The translations under genes and the position numbers were made by a program. Shown here piece by piece: positions 1 through 8,115 of a stretch of DNA of 64,000 nt. Each line of letters starts with the position of its first letter. Position 1 is the first letter of the stretch. The stretch lies in contig NZ_JABXKL010000101.1 in NCBI RefSeq assembly GCF_017114995.1, forward strand, positions 58,455 through 122,454, in the 5' to 3' direction. A model generated the notes under the pieces. The model searched no databases. It was not told the origin of the DNA and saw only the letters and a program-made list of their open reading frames with translations. The DNA comes from Nostoc sp. NMS9. GTDB lineage: Bacteria > Cyanobacteriota > Cyanobacteriia > Cyanobacteriales > Nostocaceae.

Positions 1-1
1 C

Positions 2-538
2 CGAAATGAGCCTTCGCTAAACACAAGCGATATCACCGCCACAGGCGCAACTCCTGATTTGAGCGGCAATGTGCAAATCAACACACCTGATGTAAATCCT
101 AGTAACGGCTTAGTCGAACTCCCAATTAATCTAGTTGATGCTTCTAGGCAAATTTCCAATGCCTGCACTCCTGGAACTCGGCAATTCCAAAATACATTTG
201 TAGCAACAGGACGCGGCGGACTACCCATGAGTCCCACTGAACCATTACAAGATTCAAGTACTGTGTCTGCGTGGGTGAAATTAAGATCAAAATCAGAAAA
301 CTTGGCAAATACAACTACTCAGGCACAACCAACAGCAGTTTCAACTACTCCCATTGCTGCTACAATTCCAATTGTGGAAGCTTCTAGCTGGGTAATCGAT
401 CGCAATGGAAATATAGAACTAGTAGCACAAGTTCCTCAACTCAACCCCCACAGCCCTTGGCAAACACCTGCTTCCTGTCCTGTATCTCAGGGAGGTGTGA
501 AATATGGCAAAACTTCAGCTGCCAAAGCGAGTCGTTAG
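2..538 (+). CDS. C-terminal end of a filamentous hemagglutinin / S-layer-like secreted protein (partial)
   Basis: The reading frame is already open at base 2, so the gene begins outside the window and only about 178 C-terminal residues are seen. The segments INTPDVNPSNGLVELP, LVDASRQISNAC and FVATGRGGLP are the recurrent C-terminal signature of large cyanobacterial two-partner-secretion exoproteins (haemagglutination-activity domain family). The low-complexity Thr/Ala/Pro tail ends at TAG 536-538. The next gene starts inside its last 35 bases, so the two are probably cotranscribed and translationally coupled. The substrate or adhesion target cannot be read from this fragment. Family assignment is by recall of the C-terminal pattern. 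Confidence 0.75.
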   Translation, partial: RNEPSLNTSDITATGATPDLSGNVQINTPDVNPSNGLVELPINLVDASRQISNACTPGTRQFQNTFVATGRGGLPMSPTEPLQDSSTVSAWVKLRSKSENLANTTTQAQPTAVSTTPIAATIPIVEASSWVIDRNGNIELVAQVPQLNPHSPWQTPASCPVSQGGVKYGKTSAAKASR

Positions 539-3128
539 ATTTGCGGTAACTCCCGTAGTCCTATTTACTCTTGCTGTTTTCCTGACTATTATTCCTAGCA
601 CATTTGCTAAACAACAAAAGACAAATTCACCAAACGGGTTTCACATTCAAATCAATAAACCCCCAGCCACAACACCACAGCAACTTCTTGAGCAAGGAGA
701 AGCACTTTATCAAGCTGGGCGCTTTCCTGAAGCCGTAATTATTTTACAACAAGCTGTCCGTACCTATCAACGAGAAAACAATAACCTCGCACAAGCCGCA
801 GCGCTGACTAACCTCTGTCTTGTATACCAGAAACTCGGCTCGTGGAAAGAAGCTTATGCAACTATTGACAATAGCTTAAATTTACTTGGCTGGGATCAGA
901 TAAATCAAAAGTTAAATGTCAAGAATCCAAAATCTGAATTGTTAGAAATTCTTGCACAAACTCTAAATATTCAGGGCGAATTGCAACTAGCACTGGGACA
1001 AACTGATGCATCTTTTCAAAAATCACAACAAGTAGAGCAAATCTGGAAGAAATTAGGTGATACTGCTGGAGTAACGCGCAGCCGGATTAACCAAGCACAA
1101 GCCCTACGAGTTGATGGTTTTTACCGCCGTAGCTTGGATATATTGGAGGAAGTATCCAAACAGTTACAAGCTCAACCTGACTCAGTTGTAAAAGTAATAG
1201 CTTTGCGATCGCTTGGTAATGTTTTACAACAATTAGGCGAACTTGAGTTATCCCAGAAAAACTTACAACAAAGCTTAGAAATCGCTCAACGTCTGCAACT
1301 GCCTCTAGAAATTAGTTTGACGGAATTTAGTCTCGGTAATACTGCTAGGTCGTTAAGTAATATTAAAGGTGCGATCGCTCATTATGAAAACGCTGCCAAA
1401 ATTGCACCAAACCCTCTGATCAAAGTTCAAGCCCTGATTAATCAGCTGAGTTTGCTGGTCGAAAACGAACGGATTACTGAAGCAAAGTCATTAATACCCA
1501 CAATCCAATCTCAATTCCCCAATCTGCCTACCAATCAAGCCGGTATTTATGCACGGATCAATTTTGCTCAGAATTTAACCACAATTGGTAACATAAAAGA
1601 CATTGCAGAGATTCTGGCAACTAGCGTTCACCAAGCCAAAATAATCGGTGATGAACGTGCCGAATCCCATGCACTGGGCAGCTTGGGAGAAGTTTACGAG
1701 CAGAACCAACAATTGCAAGAAGCACAGGATTTGACGCAGCAAGCGTTGTTTATGGCTCAAAAAATTGATGCCTCAGATATAGCTTATCGCCTTGAGTGGC
1801 AGTTAGGACGCTTGCTCAAAGCACAGGGAAATATGCCAGCAGCCATATCTGCTTATGATGCTGCTGTAACAACTCTTCAGTCTCTTCGCAGCGATTTAGT
1901 TGCGGTTAATCGAGAGGTACAGTTCAATTTTCGCGATCGCATAGAACCTCTTTATCGGCAGTCTGTAGAGTTGATTTTACAAGAGAAAGGACAAGGAAAA
2001 CCAGATTTAGATAAAGCACGTCAGCGAATGGAAGCCTTGCAAGTCGCAGAACTCGACAATTTTTTCCGAGAAGCTTGCTTGAGTAACCAATTTGTGGCGT
2101 TGGACAAAGTAGTAGACCGCGACAACCCGAATACTGCTATTTTCTACCCGATTATTCTAGATAATTATTTAGAAATTATTATTAAACTTCCCAATCAAAG
2201 ATTGATCCATAAAACTTCTAAAGTCAAACGTCAGCAAGTAGAGCAAATTATTACAAAAATACGAGAGACAATAGTCGAACCTGATGCTAATCTGCAATTT
2301 AAAGCAGTTTCTCAACAGCTTTATAACTGGTTAATTAAACCAGTTGAAACAGACCTCCAAAATGGGAAAGTTAATACTCTAGTCTTTATTCCAGATGGGT
2401 TGCTGCGAAATATACCGATGTCTGCATTGTATGATGGCAAAGAGTATTTAGTCCAAAAATACTCTATAGCTATTAGCCCTGGACTGCAACTATTTACTCC
2501 CAAACCTTTAGCACACAAAAAATTAAATGCCCTGCTTGGAGGACTATCACAACCACCCAAAAATGAAAAGTTTGCACCACTTCCCAACGTTAAGATTGAA
2601 CTGAAATTAATTCAGGAATCAGGCGTATCGACAACTACATTATTGGATAAAAATTTTACCAGTACAAATTTAGCAAAAACTATTAACACTCAAGCTTTTA
2701 GAGTTGTTCACTTGGCAACTCATGGACAATTTAGCTCTAAAGCAAAAGACACTTTTATCCTAGCAGCTGATGGACGCATCAATGTGAGTGAATTAGATAG
2801 TTTGCTTAAAAGTAGAGAGCAAAAACTAACAGAACCAGTTGAATTACTTGTTTTGAGTGCTTGCGAAACAGCAGTAGGAGATAAGCGAGCTGCATTAGGA
2901 TTAGCAGGAGTTGCCCTGCGTGCTGGTGCGCGGAGTACTTTAGCCTCCCTATGGCAAATTGGCGATAACTCTACAGCTTTATTTATTGAGGAATTTTACC
3001 GCCAGTTAGTGACTGGTAAAACTACGGCAGAAGCTTTACGCTTTGCTCAATTAAAATTACTTGAAGCTCCTGAATATAACCGTCCGATGTACTGGGCACC
3101 CTACGTTATAGTTGGTAATTGGTTGTAG
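504..3128 (+). CDS. TPR-repeat protein with C-terminal CHAT (caspase-like) domain
   Basis: The protein has 874 residues. A hydrophobic N-terminus (about residues 10-35, ending in an A-x-A-like STFA) suggests export or membrane anchoring. TPR-type helical repeats fill roughly residues 60-480 (for example EQGEALYQAGRFPEAVIILQ). The CHAT domain occupies about 590-874 and keeps the His in VVHLATHG (His740) and the Cys in LVLSACETAVG (Cys787), the caspase-like dyad. The start is ATG 504 with a strong GGAGGTG ribosome site at 491. It overlaps the hemagglutinin gene by 35 bases and is followed by a convergent DUF928 gene, a trio common in Nostoc. CHAT proteins are peptidase-like, but the substrate here is unknown. 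Confidence 0.9.
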   Translation: MAKLQLPKRVVRFAVTPVVLFTLAVFLTIIPSTFAKQQKTNSPNGFHIQINKPPATTPQQLLEQGEALYQAGRFPEAVIILQQAVRTYQRENNNLAQAAALTNLCLVYQKLGSWKEAYATIDNSLNLLGWDQINQKLNVKNPKSELLEILAQTLNIQGELQLALGQTDASFQKSQQVEQIWKKLGDTAGVTRSRINQAQALRVDGFYRRSLDILEEVSKQLQAQPDSVVKVIALRSLGNVLQQLGELELSQKNLQQSLEIAQRLQLPLEISLTEFSLGNTARSLSNIKGAIAHYENAAKIAPNPLIKVQALINQLSLLVENERITEAKSLIPTIQSQFPNLPTNQAGIYARINFAQNLTTIGNIKDIAEILATSVHQAKIIGDERAESHALGSLGEVYEQNQQLQEAQDLTQQALFMAQKIDASDIAYRLEWQLGRLLKAQGNMPAAISAYDAAVTTLQSLRSDLVAVNREVQFNFRDRIEPLYRQSVELILQEKGQGKPDLDKARQRMEALQVAELDNFFREACLSNQFVALDKVVDRDNPNTAIFYPIILDNYLEIIIKLPNQRLIHKTSKVKRQQVEQIITKIRETIVEPDANLQFKAVSQQLYNWLIKPVETDLQNGKVNTLVFIPDGLLRNIPMSALYDGKEYLVQKYSIAISPGLQLFTPKPLAHKKLNALLGGLSQPPKNEKFAPLPNVKIELKLIQESGVSTTTLLDKNFTSTNLAKTINTQAFRVVHLATHGQFSSKAKDTFILAADGRINVSELDSLLKSREQKLTEPVELLVLSACETAVGDKRAALGLAGVALRAGARSTLASLWQIGDNSTALFIEEFYRQLVTGKTTAEALRFAQLKLLEAPEYNRPMYWAPYVIVGNWL

Positions 3129-3167
3129 AAGTCTAGGCTTATAGATACTTTACTGGATATAAAATTA

Positions 3168-4007
3168 TTAGCGGATTGGTAATTTTATTAGGGGCATCAT
3201 AGCCAGATTATCCAAATTGATTGATTGCAATAAACTTTGCCAATCTTTTTCAATAGATGGATCATTATAATTAGAAATGCGTATTTGTGCTAGCATATTT
3301 AAAGCGTCAAACCAAATCCCTTTTTCAGCATAGATTATAATCTTTTGTCGAGGCTCCTTTGCGGCTTCTAATTGTTGCATAACACGCTCATCTAAATTGA
3401 TTCTTTTAATGTCCCCTTCTACATATACAGGAATACTTCCTGTCTCTTGGTTACAATGTACTTTTAAATACCAACGATATGTCTTATCTACTTCTAATGA
3501 AGCAGTACTAGGGAGAGAAATACCAATGATACTTGGCTCTGAAGGTAGGGCGATCGCATTTCTATAAACATTATTTTCGGCGCTATCTTGTAAGCTAAAT
3601 TCAGCGCTTGAGTTAGACAAATCCTTAGTGTAGGGGATATAAAACCAAAACGTAGGCCGTTCTAAAGTGGTTAGTCCCTCTACAGTCCCGATAATTGACT
3701 TGTTTGTCTGTTTGCCAACCTTTTGTTCCTCTTGAAATGGTACTAAGGCAGTGAGCGGGGTTGAAACCGCAGGGCAATTATCTCGACTACCCATTCCTGC
3801 TCTACGCCCAGATACAGGACTTAATGGAGCAGGTGCTTTTGGCAAAATAAAAACTGGTCGAGAAGTAGGTTGTTGAGGTGAAGCAGGTGTTTTAACTGGT
3901 TGTGCAAGCTGTTTATTAGTAATTGGTTGTTTAGTTTGATCTGTTACTTGTGTTGAATATTGAGTAGTACTGCTCAAAATCAGAGCAGTTGTTAAGATCC
4001 ATTTCAT
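3168..4007 (-). CDS. DUF928 family secreted protein
   Basis: The protein has 279 residues with a short signal-like N-terminus (MKWILTTALILSSTT) and a Pro/Gln/Thr-rich stretch to about residue 65. The DUF928 core shows GMGSRDNCP, FWFYIPY, ALPSEPSIIGISLP and YRWYLKVHC. The two conserved Cys residues (in DNCP and VHCN) are present and could form a disulfide in the periplasm. It ends 40 bases from the convergent CHAT gene. DUF928 proteins of cyanobacteria usually neighbour TPR-CHAT and hemagglutinin-type genes, as here, but their function is unknown. Confidence 0.85.
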   Translation of the reverse strand: MKWILTTALILSSTTQYSTQVTDQTKQPITNKQLAQPVKTPASPQQPTSRPVFILPKAPAPLSPVSGRRAGMGSRDNCPAVSTPLTALVPFQEEQKVGKQTNKSIIGTVEGLTTLERPTFWFYIPYTKDLSNSSAEFSLQDSAENNVYRNAIALPSEPSIIGISLPSTASLEVDKTYRWYLKVHCNQETGSIPVYVEGDIKRINLDERVMQQLEAAKEPRQKIIIYAEKGIWFDALNMLAQIRISNYNDPSIEKDWQSLLQSINLDNLAMMPLIKLPIR

Positions 4008-4229
4008 TGACTTAACAGGTACGATTTTTGATTGTTGCTATCGTCATCATAAAGGTTAACGTAGCATTTGGTTAAATTGATCATCACCATTTTTGGACGC
4101 GATCGCATTTTTCCCTAGCGATACAAACTGGCGATAATCCTTGTCTGTGTGAATGTGGGGCTTGAGTGGCAACGTACCTCTGAGCCACAACAAGTTGTTG
4201 CGTCTGTAGATTACTACCCTTGTTCCCAA

Positions 4230-4358
4230 AAATCTCTGAAGGCTTTGAAAACAAGCCTTTAACGCCCAAGACAAAAGGGCTTGAAAACCCTGTAGTGCTT
4301 ATATTTCTTAGAAGGCGGCACCCGGATTTGAACTGGGGGTGGAGATTTTGCAGACCTC
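4230..4358 (-). repeat. Distal att-like repeat: displaced 3' half of tRNA-Cys with its downstream flank
   Basis: Positions 4313-4358 match the 3' half of the tRNA-Cys gene, from the anticodon arm to the discriminator base, with a few changes (one C to T change lies in the T stem). The similarity goes on past the tRNA end into its terminator region (about 4230-4312, compare 15865-15955). The 5' half of the tRNA is absent, so this is a fragment and not a second tRNA. It is in the same orientation as the intact copy at 15956-16026, as expected when an element integrates into a tRNA 3' end and pushes the original 3' part outward. It marks the far end of the island. Confidence 0.8.
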
Positions 4359-4390
4359 AAATAACAACGCATTTACAGGCATTTTAAAGT

Positions 4391-4558
4391 TTATAACTCT
4401 TGCAAAAGTATTTTGTGGATTGTGCTAGTTACAGCTTTAGAAGAACCAATCAACAAATGTTTGAGTGGTTCTTTACCTTGCACAGTCTGAAACTCGCTTG
4501 GACTATTGACTGCTGCATTTGATTCTTCGACGCTGGATAAAAAGCTTTGAGTAATCAT
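4391..4558 (-). CDS. Small protein, shortened member of a cyanobacterial HLLIGSPKAV-type family
   Basis: A 55-residue frame runs from ATG 4558 to TAA 4391. The segment LKHLLIGSSKAVTSTIHKI resembles a small cyanobacterial family that I recall as being longer (about 80-100 residues, continuing into a Gly/Trp-rich segment). This copy stops soon after IHKI, so it may be truncated. It is just inside the island boundary and transcribed in the same direction as the HTH gene behind it. A perfect palindrome lies 50-65 bases upstream of its start. The function is unknown. Confidence 0.45.
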   Translation of the reverse strand: MITQSFLSSVEESNAAVNSPSEFQTVQGKEPLKHLLIGSSKAVTSTIHKILLQEL

Positions 4559-4608
4559 AATTCACCTAACAGAGGTGGGAATAACTATGACACACAATAA
4601 AGCTCATG

Positions 4609-4623
4609 TTGTCACCATGACAA
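4609..4623. promoter_or_regulatory. Palindromic operator candidate TTGTCA-N3-TGACAA
   Basis: A perfect 6+6 inverted repeat with a 3-base spacer lies upstream of the small gene that starts at 4558. Half sites TGACAA recur at about 4640 and, just upstream of the HTH gene start, at about 4999, each within a similar TAATGCAC...TGACAAC context. The sites surround the HTH gene on both sides, so autoregulation by that HTH protein is the simplest inference. No binding data are implied. Confidence 0.4.
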
Positions 4624-4645
4624 TTAAATAATGCACTGATGACAA

Positions 4646-4975
4646 CTAATCATTACAGTTCGTGTCTTGTTTGCGCCGTCGTTTTCTTGCCCATATCTCT
4701 CTGAGGTGGGCAGGTTCATTTTCAAATTGAATCCACAGAGCATGAATTTCCGCTAGTCGGCGTTTGTCAGATTCTGAGGGTTCCCGACGATGCTCACCTT
4801 GGGAAAACCAATGCGCTATTGTGCTTTTAGAACGACCACACAATTCGGCAAGTTCTTCGTAGTTGACAGCCCAATGCTTTAGGAATTCTTCAGGCTCCAT
4901 TTTGATAGCAACCTTAGCTTTGTAAACCTCAAACAGTTCCCAGTGTCTGCGAGTGGGTGTTTTGGCTGCAATCAT
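4646..4975 (-). CDS. Helix-turn-helix protein of the island (putative regulator)
   Basis: The protein has 109 residues. The middle (about 40-70) reads as a helix-turn-helix: YEELAELCGRSKSTIAHWFS, followed by a basic C-terminus ending RKRRRKQ. This is the fold of MerR/Xre-like small regulators and of some excisionases. It lies just inside the island and is oriented like the integrase. TGACAA half sites flank it on both sides. It could control the island genes or act as a recombination directionality factor. The sequence does not distinguish these. Confidence 0.7.
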   Translation of the reverse strand: MIAAKTPTRRHWELFEVYKAKVAIKMEPEEFLKHWAVNYEELAELCGRSKSTIAHWFSQGEHRREPSESDKRRLAEIHALWIQFENEPAHLREIWARKRRRKQDTNCND

Positions 4976-5305
4976 AGCGACAACTTTAATAATGCACGGG
5001 TGACAACATATAGAGCTATCATACCGAGAATAAGCGATCGCAGTTTCTATGTTAGCGATTAAATATCAAGCATTCCCAGGTTATATTGCAAGTTTTTTAG
5101 CTCAATTTCAATACATCATCCAGTTTTAGGGGAATGAAAACTGCGATCGCACAGAACATATTCTGCCTGAAATCAAAAAAGGCGATCGCCTTTTTTCTGT
5201 CTAAGGTGCCTCTCGCTGGTTTCTGCTCAACTTGGTAGCTCACTGAGTGGTAGTAACATACAAACTATCCTATGATGAGTAGATTTGGTAATCTGATGTC
5301 TGACT
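4976..5305. other. Intergenic region between the HTH gene and hsdM
   Basis: This is the divergent control region of the HTH gene and the restriction-modification operon. It holds four HIP1-type GCGATCGC/GGCGATCGCC sites and the TGACAAC half site near 4998. No further gene is seen. Confidence 0.6.
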
Positions 5306-6866
5306 ATGGCTGCTAACACTACTGACCTAGAGAAACGTTTATGGGAAGCAGCGGATGAGTTACGCGCTAACTCCAAGCTAAAGTCCAGTGAGTATTCCAT
5401 CCCGGTACTGGGGTTAATTTTCTTGCGTTACGCTGATTGGAAATTTACCCATGCTGAGGAGGAACTGAAAAATGCAGGTAGTAAAAGACGTGGGATTACC
5501 AAAGCAGACTACCAAGCAAAGGGAGTAATGTATTTGCCTGATGCTGCCAGATTCTCCACACTGCTGAATTTACCAGGAGGAGCAGATATTGGCAAGGCAA
5601 TCAATGATGCTATGCGTGCCATTGAAGCAGAGAATGAAGAATTAAAGGATATTCTGCCCAAAACTTACAATCGCCTCGAAAATGACCTGTTATTTGACTT
5701 GCTGAAAAACTTTAACAAAGTCGAATTAGGAACAGATTTATCAGGGGATGCTTTCGGGAAGATTTATGAATACTTCCTGGGTAAATTTGCGATGACTGAG
5801 GGACAGAAGGGGGGAGAATTCTTTACCCCTATTTCTGTAGTAAAACTGATTGTAGAAGTAATTGAACCATATCATGGACGAATTTATTGACCCTGCTTGT
5901 GGAAGTGGTGGTATGTTTGTTCAAAGTGCATCTTTTGTAGAAAGACACAAGAAGAACCCCAGCACAGAAATTAGTATTTATGGGCAGGAGAAAGTAGGTG
6001 AAACTGTCCGCTTATGCAAGATGAACTTAGCTGTACATGGACTAGCAGGAGATATTCGCCAGAGCAATACTTATTATGAAGACATTCACAAGTCTGTAGA
6101 TAAATTTGACTTTGTGATGGCTAACCCACCTTTTAATGTCGATAAGGTGGACAAAGAAAAAATCAAGGGAGATCCGCGTGTTAGCAAATTTGGAATGCCC
6201 AAAGCAGATAATGCTAATTACCTGTGGATTCATTTTTTCTGGAGTGCATTGAATGAAACAGGTAGGGCAGGATTTGTCATGGCGAATTCTGCCAGTGATG
6301 CGCGAGGTACAGAGTTAGAGATTCGGCAGAAACTTATTCAATCTCATGCAGTGGATGTGATGATTGCTGTTGGTTCTAATTTTTTCTACACTGTTACCTT
6401 ACCCTGTACTCTGTGGTTTTTGGATAAGGGGAAAGCAGATACTATCCGCAGAGATAAGGTATTATTTCTGGATGCTAGGCACATTTACCGTCAAATTGAC
6501 CGTGCCCATCGGGAGTTTACCCTAGAACAGATTGAATTTTTAGCGAATATTGTCAGATTGTACAGAGGTGAAGCAGTAGAGACTACCGATGGTAGCCAAG
6601 CATTGCTGGCGGAGAAATTCCCCCAAGGGGAATATATTGATGTACCTGGACTTTGTAAGGTAGCAACTTTAGAAGAAATCGCCGCGCAGGGATGGAGTTT
6701 AAACCCTGGACGTTATGTGGGTGTTGCGGAACGAGTAGTGGAAGATTTTGATTTTACTGAGAAATTGGAAGAATTGAATGAGGAATTGGAAGTTTTGAAT
6801 CTGGAGGCGAGGGAATTAGAGGAGAGAATTGCTGAGAATGTGGCGAAATTGTTAGAACAAAGTTAA
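5306..6866 (+). pseudogene. hsdM: Type I restriction-modification methyltransferase subunit, frameshifted
   Basis: Two frames together make a full-length HsdM of about 519 residues. The first (5306-5890) carries the N-terminal helical domain and ends EVIEPYHGRIY followed by TGA. The second resumes immediately with DPACGSGGM, the SAM-binding motif I. One extra T at 5887-5888 explains the break, because removing it restores GRIYDPACGSGG. Motif IV is intact (MANPPFN). HsdM supplies N6-adenine methylation and the scaffold for HsdS and HsdR, so the break should disable the complex unless it is a sequencing error or is bypassed. HsdS, HsdR and two toxin-antitoxin pairs lie downstream. Confidence 0.9.
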
Positions 6867-6897
6867 TGCATCCCTTCTTTTAGCTGAGGTAAAAGTT

Positions 6898-7155
6898 ATG
6901 AATATCACACTTAAACCAGAAATCGAGCAATTTATTCAAGCGCAACTTGCAACGGGTAGGTTTGCTAGTGCAGAAGATGTGATAAATGAAGCTTTTAAGT
7001 TGCTTCAAGAAAGAGAACGGCGTATTGAAGAATTACGTCAAAAAATTGCTGTGGGAACTGAACAAATCTCTAAAGGACAAGTAACTGATGGCGAAGTTGT
7101 TTTTGCTAGGTTGCAAGAAAAAATTCGGAAAATTGCTGAGGAGTCTGAAGAATGA
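6898..7155 (+). CDS. ParD-like antitoxin, first copy
   Basis: The protein has 85 residues: an N-terminal ribbon-helix-helix (MNITLKPEIEQFIQAQLATG, then SAEDVINEAFKLL) followed by a charged toxin-binding tail. This is the CC2985/ParD family. Its stop overlaps the toxin start by 4 bases (7152), the usual coupling. The leader and the first 50 or so coding bases are nearly identical to those of the second antitoxin at 7553, so the pair arose by duplication. It neutralises the RelE/ParE-like toxin next to it and probably autoregulates. Confidence 0.85.
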   Translation: MNITLKPEIEQFIQAQLATGRFASAEDVINEAFKLLQERERRIEELRQKIAVGTEQISKGQVTDGEVVFARLQEKIRKIAEESEE

Positions 7156-7445
7156 GTAGTTATTCATTTTCAGATGAAGCAATTCGAGATTTAGATGAAA
7201 TTTGTGAATATCTTGCTCGCAGTAACCCAAAAGCAGCTAGTAAGCTTTTTGATGATATTCGTAAAAAGTGTAAGTTAGTAGCAGGTTTTCCTAATATGGG
7301 GAAAAGTTACGGAAGACTTGTACCAAATTTACGCGGTTTTGTTGTGGATGATTACATGATATTTTACTATCCCAGTGAGGATGAAATTCTTGTTACTCGT
7401 ATTGCCAGTGGTTATAGAGATTTAGAATCTTTGTTTGAGGATTAA
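7152..7445 (+). CDS. RelE/ParE-family toxin, first copy
   Basis: The protein has 97 residues, the usual ParE/RelE length. The core is YSFSDEAIRDLDEICEYLA, then FPNMGKSYGRL, LRGFVVDDYMIFYY and the C-terminal VTRIASGYRDLESLF. ParE toxins inhibit gyrase and RelE toxins cleave mRNA. The sequence alone does not decide which. It is translationally coupled to the antitoxin in front. It sits between hsdM and hsdS, an unusual place that may stabilise the restriction operon or just record an insertion. Confidence 0.85.
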   Translation: MSSYSFSDEAIRDLDEICEYLARSNPKAASKLFDDIRKKCKLVAGFPNMGKSYGRLVPNLRGFVVDDYMIFYYPSEDEILVTRIASGYRDLESLFED

Positions 7446-7552
7446 GAATAAATTTTTGAGTTTGGTTACTAAGTCAGAGTCAATAATTGTAGAGAAGGTG
7501 ACGAGTCAGAACAAAATGAATACATTCAAGTTTTTTAGCTGAGGTAATAGTT

Positions 7553-7819
7553 ATGAATATCACACTTAAACCAGAAATCGAGCAATTTATTCAAGCGCAA
7601 ATTGCTACAGGTAGATATGCAAATGCTGAGGAAGTGATTAGTAAAGCATTGAAATTGCTGGAAAAACAGGATAAGGAGTATCAGGAATGGGTAGAAGAAA
7701 CTCGGCAAAAAGTTGATGTTGCAATTGCAGAACTTGAGCGCGGTGAAGGGTTGGATGGTGAGACTGTAGTGATGCAAATACTCGACAGATTCCAAAAAGC
7801 GCGTGAGGGTCAGGAATGA
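7553..7819 (+). CDS. ParD-like antitoxin, second copy
   Basis: The protein has 88 residues. Its first 17 residues are identical to those of the antitoxin at 6898. The ribbon-helix-helix is followed by a different acidic/coiled tail (QEWVEETRQKVDVAIAELER). The ribosome-site region TTTTAGCTGAGGTAA is shared with the first copy, so the duplicated segment includes the leader. It overlaps its toxin by 4 bases. The divergence of the tails suggests the pairs no longer cross-neutralise, though this is inference. Confidence 0.85.
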   Translation: MNITLKPEIEQFIQAQIATGRYANAEEVISKALKLLEKQDKEYQEWVEETRQKVDVAIAELERGEGLDGETVVMQILDRFQKAREGQE

Positions 7820-8115
7820 GTAATTACATTATCTCACCATCTGCAAGTCGAGATTTAAACGAAATTGCTGATTATTTTCTCCCAAGAAATCTGGAAGCAG
7901 GAGAAAAGTTATTTAGAGAATTTAATAAAAAGTGCCAAAATTTAGCTAACTTCCCCAGCATGGGACGTAGTTATGCTCATATTAAACCCTCATTGCGTGG
8001 TTTACCCCTAGATGGATATGTAATTCTTTATCAAGTTCTTGATGACGGGGTAGAAATTTTGCGTGTCGTGAGTGGTAATCGAGATTTGGAGTTTTTGTTT
8101 GCAGATGAAGAGTGA
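7816..8115 (+). CDS. RelE/ParE-family toxin, second copy
   Basis: The protein has 99 residues and is homologous to the toxin at 7152: SASRDLNEIADYFL, FPSMGRSYAHI, LRGLPLDGYVILYQV, ILRVVSGNRDLEFLF. It is coupled to its antitoxin by an ATGA-type overlap. Its 3' end overlaps the hsdS start by 11 bases, so hsdS is read from the same transcript. Enzymatic type (gyrase poison or ribonuclease) is undetermined. Confidence 0.85.
   Translation: MSNYIISPSASRDLNEIADYFLPRNLEAGEKLFREFNKKCQNLANFPSMGRSYAHIKPSLRGLPLDGYVILYQVLDDGVEILRVVSGNRDLEFLFADEE

Noticed and set aside
4056..4274. 72-residue and 61-residue minus-strand frames
   Set aside because: They overlap the att-like repeat and show no family pattern. 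A similar frame (ending CFQSLPIFLG) appears at the other repeat copy, so it is repeat-derived.
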